Source: Variovorax sp. 679 (GTDB taxonomy: Bacteria > Pseudomonadota > Gammaproteobacteria > Burkholderiales > Burkholderiaceae_C). Taken from it: a DNA stretch of 64,000 nt. The position numbers and the translations under genes are program-made. The DNA is taken from the NCBI RefSeq assembly GCF_003952185.1, contig NZ_RXFS01000006.1, positions 458,435 through 522,434 of the forward strand. Reading direction: 5' to 3'. The notes below the pieces were generated by a model. The model saw only the letters and a program-made list of their open reading frames with translations, was not told the DNA's origin and ran no database searches. Positions 57,732 to 64,000 of the stretch are shown here, piece by piece. The number at the start of each line of letters is the position of its first letter. Position 1 is the stretch's first letter.

Positions 57732-57823
57732 GGCGAGTGGGGTGTTGTGTAGGCGACAGCCGCCATCATCGCCTGAGGCCGCACCCGGCGATACTGGCGC
57801 GGCAACCGCCCAGGAGACATCGA

Positions 57824-58654
57824 ATGACCGACCGCATCGAATGGACCCGCCACGCCGACGGCGTGGTGGAACTGCAGCTCGCCCGCGCCGACAAGATGAA
57901 CGCGCTCGACCCGGCGATGTTCGATGCGCTGATCGAGGCCGGCGAGGCGCTGCGCGGCGACAAGGCGGCGCGCGCCGTGGTGATCTCGGGGCGCGGCAAG
58001 GCTTTCTGCGCGGGGCTCGACATGGCTTCTTTCGAGCGCATGCAGCAGCAGGACGCGGGTGCCGGCGTGCTGGGCGAGGGGGCGGCCGGTGCCGACCTGG
58101 TGATACGCACCCACGGCATCTCCAACGCGGCGCAGCAGGTGGCGATGGTCTGGCGCGAGGTGCCGGTGCCGGTCATCGCCGCGGTGCACGGCGTGGCCTT
58201 CGGCGGCGGGCTTCAGGTGGCGCTGGGTGCGGACATCCGCATCGTCGCGCCCGACACGAAGCTCTCGGTGATGGAGATCAAGTGGGGCCTCGTGCCCGAC
58301 ATGGCCGGCATGGTGCTGATGCGCGAGCTCGCGCGCAGCGACGTGGTGCGCGAGCTCACCTTCACGGGCCGCATCTTCTCGGGCGAGGAAGCCCTGCGCA
58401 TCGGCTTCGCCACCCGCGTCGCGGCCGACCCGTTGGCCGAGGCCTTGCAGATGGCGCACGAGATCGCGCTCAAGAGCCCCGACGCGATCCGCGCCGGCAA
58501 GCGACTGCTGAACGCCTCTCTTTCGCTGGGCGCGGCGGAGCTGCTGATGGCCGAGTCGGTCGAGCAGAAGGCCCTGATCGGCAGCCCGAACCAGACCGAG
58601 GCCGTGAAGGCCAACATCGAGCGGCGTGCGCCGCGTTTCAGCGCGCCAGCCTGA
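57824..58654 (+). CDS. Enoyl-CoA hydratase/isomerase (crotonase) family protein
   Basis: 276 aa. Crotonase fold: GRGKAFCAGLDM (oxyanion hole) and AVHGVAFGGGLQVALGADIRI; MEIKWGLVPDM carries the second acid region but lacks the first canonical Glu seen in hydratases, so an isomerase-like or other acyl-CoA activity is possible. Not in an obvious beta-oxidation operon. Confidence 0.88.
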   Translation: MTDRIEWTRHADGVVELQLARADKMNALDPAMFDALIEAGEALRGDKAARAVVISGRGKAFCAGLDMASFERMQQQDAGAGVLGEGAAGADLVIRTHGISNAAQQVAMVWREVPVPVIAAVHGVAFGGGLQVALGADIRIVAPDTKLSVMEIKWGLVPDMAGMVLMRELARSDVVRELTFTGRIFSGEEALRIGFATRVAADPLAEALQMAHEIALKSPDAIRAGKRLLNASLSLGAAELLMAESVEQKALIGSPNQTEAVKANIERRAPRFSAPA

Positions 58655-59037
58655 TTCCTGCCGGAAGGCCGGCCGAGGTGCCGGCCCCGCGCCATTTGTC
58701 GCTGCCGGGTGAACGGGCGGCCGGGTAATTCCCCTGTCTGCCGGCGCCGTTCTTCGCGCACCCTCGCATCCCCATCCCTCCGCAGGCGTGGTTACGCCTG
58801 TGTCTGTCGTTCGGCCGGCCCTTCAATCCGGGCCAAAACAGCCGAAAACATCAGAAATTCCATTCGGTGTATCTTTATGTAAGAATAAAGTGGTTGTTTT
58901 GACGCGAGAATCGATGAGGATGGAGGCAATTTGTGTGCAGAAGGTCACGTCTCTTCCTCTGATAGCTCCATCGGAGGATGGCTCCAGACAGCGCACTCAT
59001 TAACAATTGATAGCTTTGCTAGCGACGGCGATCCTGC
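58655..59037. other. 383-base intergenic region with AT-rich island
   Basis: No gene seen. A GC inverted repeat GGCCGGC / GCCGGCC (about 58667-58686) follows the crotonase stop. Between ~58845 and 59030 the DNA is clearly more AT-rich than the surroundings and includes CTTTAT-GTAAGA-ATAAAG (58873-58890), a perfect six-base palindromic arm pair. A frame at 58788-59003 is open but has no coding features I trust. Confidence 0.5.
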
Positions 59038-59352
59038 ATGTCGACGACCACGTTTTTCTGTAACCTCAGCGTGCCCATCCTGGTGGGCGAGGATCGCTAC
59101 AAGTACATCCCCATCGTGGGAGTCTTCCGCAGCATTCCATTCGATCAAGTCGATGAATGGGTGATGCACCCCGACGGCCGGCCGCGCAGCGACCGCGAAC
59201 TGGCGGCCGAAGTTCTTGTCGAGATCCGCAAGCCACTCGGCTCGAGTGGACGCACCGCGCCGCACGCCTTCGACGTGGCGGACATCCTGCAGCTCGACCG
59301 GGCCGCGGCGATCGTCGTGTCCACTTTCCTGGCGGCGCTTCCGCGCGTCTGA
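59038..59352 (+). CDS. Hypothetical protein
   Basis: 104 aa. MSTTTFFCNLSVPILVGEDR, PIVGVFRSIPFDQVDEW and a C-terminal helix AAAIVVSTFLAALPRV. No domain recognised; no Shine-Dalgarno is evident before the ATG. It follows the AT-rich island. Moderate support from codon pattern and length. Confidence 0.5.
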   Translation: MSTTTFFCNLSVPILVGEDRYKYIPIVGVFRSIPFDQVDEWVMHPDGRPRSDRELAAEVLVEIRKPLGSSGRTAPHAFDVADILQLDRAAAIVVSTFLAALPRV

Positions 59353-59475
59353 CGACGCGGCCCCGGCTGCTCCTGTCCTTCAGTCGCACCTGAAGAGCAC
59401 GCCGGCGCCCGGTGTGTTCGGTGCGTCGGCCTGCTCCAGAAACCGGATCGGGTTTCCGTCCTTGCGGCCGGGACT

Positions 59476-60729
59476 TCAGGCGCTTCCCACCGCCCAATAG
59501 AAAGTCGGCCTCGATCCGTTCAGCAGGTAGTCGCCCACCACGCGACCCTTGTAGATGGTCGGGTTGTGCGACGCGAGCGTGCGCGCATTGCGCCAGTGCC
59601 GGTCGAGTCGCCGGTCTTCCTGCAGGGCCGAGGCGCCGCCGACGTCGAAGAGCCGCGCGCCCGCCTGCAGCACCGCGTCGATGATGCCGGCCTGTGCCTT
59701 GGCTGTGTTCAGCTCCACTTCGAACAGCAGGCTCTCGGGCACCGCTTCGCCGCGCTGGCGGAAGCGGTCGACCTCGCCCAGGCCGCGCGCCACGGCCTGT
59801 ACCGTCGAGGCCGCCACGAAAGCCGTGCTCGCGAGCTGGCCGACGACCTGCTGCACCAGCGGATCCTCGCGCGGCGTGTCGCCGCTGCCGTGGCTGTAGA
59901 TGCGCTTGCGCGGCTGCACGAAGGCCACGGCGTCGCGCACGATGGCGCGCGCGATGCCCGCCAGCGTGGCGAGGTGCGTGAGCTGGAAGTGCGCAGTCAG
60001 CGGCGTGGGTTGATCGCGCACGTACAGCAGCACGTTCTCGGGTTTCACGCGCACATTGCGAAAGCGCGTGGTGCCCGAGGCGCTCAGCCGCTGGCCGAAA
60101 CCGCGCCAGTCGTCCACGCGCTCCACGCCCTGCGCCTCGGCCGGCACGAGCGCGATCACGCGGTCGCTGCTGCCGTCGTCGTTCAGGCGTTGGGCCGAGA
60201 CGGAGATCCAGTCGGCGTACAGCGTGCCGGTGCTGTAGAACTTGTCGCCGTCGAGCCGCCAGGTGTCGCCGTCGCGCTTCAGCGTGGTCTGCAGCGCCCC
60301 GAGCGGGCCCTCGCCGAGCTCGGTGGTGGCGTTGCCGAAGATCACGCCCTCGGCCGCCAGGCGCATCCACGGCCCGTGCAGGGCAGGGTCGATCTCGGCG
60401 AACAGCCGTTCGATGAAGCCGAAGTGCGCGCGCAGGATCTGCGGCAGGTTGGAGTCGGCCTCGCCGAGTTCTATGAGCAGGTCGTAGAGCTGCTCCACCG
60501 AGCCGCCCAGGCCGCCGTGTTCGAGCGGCACGCGCAGTGCGCCGAAGCGTTCGGCGTTGAGCCAGGCCACGGGCTCGTAGGCGAGTTCGCGTTGGTTCTC
60601 GCGCTGCGCCGCACCTTCGGCGATGCGCTGGAAGATCGGGCGGAAGCGGGCTGCAAGCTGCTGCGAGGAGGGCGCTTGCACGCCGGGCGCCGGCGATGCG
60701 GGCCGCGTCGTTGCTTGGATGGATTCCAT
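59476..60729 (-). CDS. Acyl-CoA-dehydrogenase-fold flavin monooxygenase (SfnB/DszC-like)
   Basis: 417 aa. Acyl-CoA dehydrogenase fold with segments FGALRVPLEHGGLGGSVEQL, NATTELGEG and GDKFYSTGTLYADWISVSAQ typical of the SfnB/DszC class that use reduced flavin to oxidise small sulfur compounds rather than acyl-CoA. ATG 60729 (MESIQATT) chosen; the frame extends upstream without family sequence. An inverted repeat GGGACAG / CTGTCCC (60768-60774 and 60783-60789) lies in its upstream region. 118 bases downstream of the DSD1-type gene. Confidence 0.85.
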   Translation of the reverse strand: MESIQATTRPASPAPGVQAPSSQQLAARFRPIFQRIAEGAAQRENQRELAYEPVAWLNAERFGALRVPLEHGGLGGSVEQLYDLLIELGEADSNLPQILRAHFGFIERLFAEIDPALHGPWMRLAAEGVIFGNATTELGEGPLGALQTTLKRDGDTWRLDGDKFYSTGTLYADWISVSAQRLNDDGSSDRVIALVPAEAQGVERVDDWRGFGQRLSASGTTRFRNVRVKPENVLLYVRDQPTPLTAHFQLTHLATLAGIARAIVRDAVAFVQPRKRIYSHGSGDTPREDPLVQQVVGQLASTAFVAASTVQAVARGLGEVDRFRQRGEAVPESLLFEVELNTAKAQAGIIDAVLQAGARLFDVGGASALQEDRRLDRHWRNARTLASHNPTIYKGRVVGDYLLNGSRPTFYWAVGSA

Positions 60730-60847
60730 GGAGGCGGGGCGGCCCCGGAAGGGCGCCCGGAAAGAAAGGGACAGGCTTCCGACTGTCCCCCGCCGCGCGG
60801 CGCTTGTGAAATACGCTTTTCGCGTTTTCTTATGACGACCTTTTCTG

Positions 60848-62005
60848 CTATCGCCTGCCGCGCGCGTCCACCGGCCAGATGGCGACCAGTGTGCCGCCCT
60901 CGACCACGTGGTAGGCGTCATGCAGGTTGACCGTCGGGTCGCAGTGCGGAGTGACGAATTCCACCCGGGCTCCCAGCGTCGGCTTAGGCGCCTGCGAGGC
61001 CAGGGCAGGCATCAGCTTGCCGTGCTCGTCGCCGAAGAAGGCGTAGCGGCTGGCGGCATCGGCGCCTTTGGCCACCAGTGGCACCCCGCTGTCGGTCGAG
61101 AAGCACTTGGTGCCGCCGTCCACCGTCACCCAGTCGGCCGCATTCGTGCTGACCACCGCCGTCTGCACGAACAGCGAGGTTTCGAAGGGCGAGGGCTGGT
61201 CGCCGTTGGCCAGCACGCGCGCATATTCGGCGTCCATGAACACGTACGAGCCCGCCTGCAGTTCGGTGAAGGCGTTTTCCTGCGAATCGAGATCGTGCGT
61301 GCCGGTGCCTGCGCCCGTCACGATGTCGAAGTTCAGGCCCTGCCGCCTTGCGGCCGCCACGATGCCCGCCACGGTTTCGCGCAGGCCGGCCGCCGCCGCG
61401 CTGCGCTCGTCGCGCGCCACGATGTGCTGCAGGTTGCCCGCATACGACTGCAGCCCGCGCAGCCGCAGGCGCGGCTCGGCGGCCACCAGCGCGGCCAGCT
61501 CGAGCACCTTCGCCTGCGTGGCGCAGCCGGTTCTGTTGTAGCCGGCGCCGTAGTCCACCAGCACGTCGAGCGGGTGCGTGAGTTCGCTCGCCGCGCGCGC
61601 CAGGTCGGCCAGGTTCTGCGGGTTGTCCACCACCACCATCACGTCGCCCGGACGCGCCCGCTGCGCCAGCTTGATGAGCCTTGCGATCTTGCTCGGCGTG
61701 ACCGCGGGCGAGGTGATGAGCACGCCCGGAATGCCGCCCTGGACCATCACCTCCGCCTCGCCCATCGTGACGCAGCTCACGCCGATGGCGCCGGCCGCCA
61801 CCTGGCGTCGCGCGATCTCGACCGATTTGTGCGTCTTCACGTGCGGTCGCAGGTTCACGCCGCGCGCCTTCGCGAAGGCGGCCATGCGTTCGATGTTGCG
61901 CGTCATCGCGGGCAGGTCGATCAGCAGGGCGGGAGTGTCGAGCAGATGGCGGCCGCCGGGAACGCCGATCAGCGGCGCGTTGACTTGCTGCAGGTCTTGG
62001 GGCAT
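60848..62005 (-). CDS. DSD1-type PLP enzyme (D-threonine aldolase / D-serine dehydratase-like)
   Basis: 385 aa. Fold-type III alanine-racemase-like barrel plus a DSD1/metal C-terminal domain. The PLP lysine is Lys57 in RPHVKTHKS; the zinc ligands sit in FVTPHCDPTVNLHDAY (His and Cys). Such enzymes act on D-3-hydroxyamino acids; exact substrate not decidable. Start MPQDLQQVN at 62005 is family-like. Confidence 0.88.
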   Translation of the reverse strand: MPQDLQQVNAPLIGVPGGRHLLDTPALLIDLPAMTRNIERMAAFAKARGVNLRPHVKTHKSVEIARRQVAAGAIGVSCVTMGEAEVMVQGGIPGVLITSPAVTPSKIARLIKLAQRARPGDVMVVVDNPQNLADLARAASELTHPLDVLVDYGAGYNRTGCATQAKVLELAALVAAEPRLRLRGLQSYAGNLQHIVARDERSAAAAGLRETVAGIVAAARRQGLNFDIVTGAGTGTHDLDSQENAFTELQAGSYVFMDAEYARVLANGDQPSPFETSLFVQTAVVSTNAADWVTVDGGTKCFSTDSGVPLVAKGADAASRYAFFGDEHGKLMPALASQAPKPTLGARVEFVTPHCDPTVNLHDAYHVVEGGTLVAIWPVDARGRR

Positions 62006-62106
62006 CGGGGAAAAGCCTTTGTGTTGGAGGTATCGGAGCGCGACGCGCCCGGCGTTTCGGGGCGAGATGATCGCACCGAAACGCGATCCCGCTCTCCGGG
62101 GAGACG

Positions 62107-62412
62107 CTAGGCCGGGTGCGAAGGCCCGGAGCGTCGGCGCCCGCGCAACGCCAGCCACCACAGCAACGCGGCGTTGACCAACCAGCTCGCGGCCAGCATC
62201 AGCAGCGCCACGTTGGCCACGCCGGGCGACAGGCCGAGCGTCAGCAGGCTCAGCGACCACGGCAGCCCGCCCGCGATGGCGACGAGCAGGCTCACGTCGC
62301 TGTCGGGCGCGATGGCGCAGCTCAGGATGCAGACGACGCCCGCGACCGTGTAGATCAGCGCGGCGACGCGCCATCCGATGCGCGAGGGCGGACGTGAATT
62401 TGCGATGGGCAT
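62107..62412 (-). CDS. Small membrane protein of unknown function
   Basis: 101 aa with three predicted transmembrane helices (VAALIYTVAGVVCILSCAIA, LVAIAGGLPWSLSLLTLGL, VALLMLAASWLVNAALLWWLAL). Ends RGRRRSGPSHPA (basic cytosolic tail). No family recognised. Short gap (~100 bases) from the DSD1 gene upstream on the same strand. Confidence 0.65.
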   Translation of the reverse strand: MPIANSRPPSRIGWRVAALIYTVAGVVCILSCAIAPDSDVSLLVAIAGGLPWSLSLLTLGLSPGVANVALLMLAASWLVNAALLWWLALRGRRRSGPSHPA

Positions 62413-62551
62413 GCACCGAGCATCGCCGATCCGGCATCAAGCCGTGTAGGCCTGTTGCGCGAAGGGCAAAGCGTTCGGCAAGCTGGGGCGGAAGCCGAAC
62501 GTTCACGGTTACTTCTTGGGCCTGTCATTTGGGCGCGCCACCATCCGCGCC

Positions 62552-62818
62552 ATGGCTGGTCAACTTATCTCCATTGCCCTGACCGTCGACCAACACGACG
62601 CAGGCGACTATTTCTGGGTGCTGCTGGAATCCTTCGACAACTCGATGGAGTTCGAGCCGCTGATGGAGGCGGCCACCGGATTCGCCACCTATGCCGAAGC
62701 CCTGCAGGCGGGCTACGTCGTGCTGAAGGGACTCTCCGAAGACCTGAACGTCGGGCCGCGCGAGGAGGTCGACGAGGTGGTCATCGCGGAAGAAAGCGCC
62801 CTCGGCAACGCTGGCTGA
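62552..62818 (+). CDS. Hypothetical protein
   Basis: 88 aa (a longer start at 62516 is possible). Mixed alpha/beta: SIALTVDQHDAGDYFWVLLE, FATYAEALQAGYVVLKGLSE, acidic C-terminus. Appears to be a small cytosolic protein; no domain recognised. First of a run of short + strand genes at the end of the window. Confidence 0.55.
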   Translation: MAGQLISIALTVDQHDAGDYFWVLLESFDNSMEFEPLMEAATGFATYAEALQAGYVVLKGLSEDLNVGPREEVDEVVIAEESALGNAG

Positions 62819-63003
62819 GCAGCGGCGACGCACCTGTACCTGCCTGCCGGAATGTCCGGCGGCTGTCAGCGGGGATCGGCCCTGGCTGACACGCATCCCA
62901 TGGGACTTTGACGAAATTGCGACGAGCGGTCGTCGATGTTGCGCGGGCCCCGACAGGCCCTTGCAACACCCTCGACAGGTCGACAACAAGTCAGGGAGTT
63001 CGC

Positions 63004-63270
63004 ATGGTGGAGTATTTCCGGGTAGGTCTTCCGTACATCCGAATCCGTTTCAGGGTACCCGCGCGGCGCGGCGGCAGGGTCGAGCTCGGGGGAAGGTTCG
63101 GAATCATCACTGGCGCAAGCGGCGAGCATGTGCTGGTCCGCTTCGATGGCGAACCGAGGCCTTCCATCGTTCATCCGGTCGAGCTCAACTATGTGGAGGC
63201 GGGGGAGGCCACGGAGCACGGATCGTTGCCGACGGTGTCAGAAGAAGCCAGGAAGCCGCCGCCCGAATAG
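63004..63270 (+). CDS. Hypothetical protein with an SH3/KOW-like segment
   Basis: 88 aa. IRIRFRVPARRGGRVELGG and FGIITGASGEHVLVRFDGE form a beta-rich segment with a Gly pattern similar to KOW/SH3-like small domains; Pro/Glu-rich tail. ATG 63004 preceded by GGGAGTTC. Function unknown. Confidence 0.5.
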   Translation: MVEYFRVGLPYIRIRFRVPARRGGRVELGGRFGIITGASGEHVLVRFDGEPRPSIVHPVELNYVEAGEATEHGSLPTVSEEARKPPPE

Positions 63271-63370
63271 GGCAGGGGCAAACGTGACCGCGGTGACGGG
63301 GCCGAGGTCATGCCGGCCTTGATTGGCGCGGGCTATGCTGGCGCCTGTTTTTTGATTCGGCCGAGATGAT

Positions 63371-63673
63371 ATGAAGAAATCCAATCCAACCAGGAAGACC
63401 GTTGCCAGTACGTACGACATCAAGAAGCAGTGGCACTGGGGTCGCGGCATGCGGGAGCTTCGCATCGCCGATTTCCTGAAGGAGGGTCGGTTGCTGGTTC
63501 CTGGCGAGTACACGGGGGAGGGGCCTGCCACCGACGATGGCACCGGTGCGCTCCGGACTGTTGGCGGCATCCAGGTCGGCGCCGCGAACTACGAGACGGG
63601 ATTGATGTGGGTGGGCCGGAAACTGCGGGAAGGAGACCTGCCGGAGAAGCCCGGAGGGCCGTCTACACCTTGA
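63371..63673 (+). CDS. Hypothetical protein
   Basis: 100 aa. KKQWHWGRGMRELRIADFL, GEYTGEGPATDDGTGALR and VGAANYETGLMWVGRKL; Gly-rich, likely small beta domain. No recognised family. Short gap to the preceding gene and same direction. Confidence 0.5.
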   Translation: MKKSNPTRKTVASTYDIKKQWHWGRGMRELRIADFLKEGRLLVPGEYTGEGPATDDGTGALRTVGGIQVGAANYETGLMWVGRKLREGDLPEKPGGPSTP

Positions 63674-63751
63674 GGGCTTGAGGGTAAATCCCCGCGATTT
63701 TTGTCTTCGGCGGGTCTATCTTGAATTTGTGACCAACTGCTGGAGACGATC

Positions 63752-63940
63752 ATGTTGATGGTTACAAAAGTGGTGGCGGTCAGCATGACTGCCCTTGTCA
63801 TGGGTGGCACTCCGTCGCCTGGCAGCGACCCTGCCGATCTCTCCCTCTCCACGTCGCAGGTTGCGGCTGCACAGCCGACCCCAGGCCTGGCATGCCCGAG
63901 CGGGTGCAACGTCTGGCGGATGATCCACGACCGTCGCTGA
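63752..63940 (+). CDS. Possible small exported peptide
   Basis: 62 aa. N-terminal hydrophobic stretch (VTKVVAVSMTALVMGG) may be a signal peptide, then Ser/Pro/Ala-rich sequence and a C-terminal CPSGC. GGAGA lies six bases before the ATG. Codon use is looser than neighbours; could be a chance frame. Confidence 0.4.
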   Translation: MLMVTKVVAVSMTALVMGGTPSPGSDPADLSLSTSQVAAAQPTPGLACPSGCNVWRMIHDRR

Positions 63941-63969
63941 ACCGGCAGTGCCGACCAGCTGCAGACTGG

Positions 63970-63998
63970 TTAACAATAACGGCCAAAGACTGTATATT
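63970..63998 (+). promoter_or_regulatory. Strong sigma70-like promoter at the window end
   Basis: TTAACA (63970-63975), 17-base spacer, TATATT (63993-63998); both boxes match five of six consensus bases with ideal spacing. It points right, toward a gene beyond the window. Confidence 0.6.
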
Positions 63999-64000
63999 CG

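Noticed and set aside
58788..59003. 71-codon open frame before the hypothetical gene at 59038
   Set aside because: No Shine-Dalgarno, no family-like sequence, lies in the AT-rich intergenic island.

Overview
The window is GC-rich (roughly two-thirds G+C), densely coded DNA from a betaproteobacterium. The gene order rodZ-ispG-hisS-(yfgM-like)-bamB-der-hfq-hflX-hflK-hflC-hisZ-purA is typical of Burkholderiales, and protein style and intergenic signals suggest Comamonadaceae, most likely a Variovorax-like organism (inference from familiarity, not a search). No tRNA, rRNA, transposase, phage gene or CRISPR array was seen. Region 1 (1-36 kb) is chromosomal backbone, nearly all on the + strand. It starts inside odhB, then lpdA (2-oxoglutarate dehydrogenase E2 and E3) and zapE. 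Next come a PP2C phosphatase, a DinG/YoaA helicase, bamD and rluD (divergent), scpB, rluB and ndk. The long co-directional run rlmN, pilW, rodZ, ispG, hisS, yfgM-like, bamB, der, hfq, hflX, hflK, hflC, DUF2065, hisZ, purA follows, with many ATGA/GTGA stop-start overlaps that imply translational coupling. After a phosphoribosyltransferase there is a small accessory block (VOC protein, AraC regulator, GFA protein, metC-like lyase), then a divergent tesA-like/ybbA-like pair, a membrane-anchored protein with two L7/L12-CTD-like repeats, and rlmB. Region 2 (36-64 kb) is a patchwork of small catabolic and regulatory units on both strands: a FAD oxidoreductase, an XRE-cupin regulator divergent from a GNAT acetyltransferase, a DUF3237/aldo-keto reductase pair, two half-size chromate transporters, a YihY membrane protein, and a patatin / acetoacetate decarboxylase / 3-hydroxybutyrate dehydrogenase unit. 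It continues with a MarR-GNAT fusion divergent from a YgiQ radical SAM protein, CoA-transferase, SDR, Lrp, GST, DUF488, PhoX and crotonase genes, a DszC-like flavoprotein with a DSD1-type PLP enzyme, and finally a run of small unrecognised ORFs. The most notable non-coding signal is a dispersed intergenic repeat in three copies, directly after the stop codons of odhB, purA and bdhA and always in the same orientation. Its core can fold into a nested hairpin whose outer stem differs between copies by compensatory base changes. I did not find a convincing new multigene system; the best leads are that repeat, the L7/L12-like membrane protein with its neighbour, and several candidate operators.
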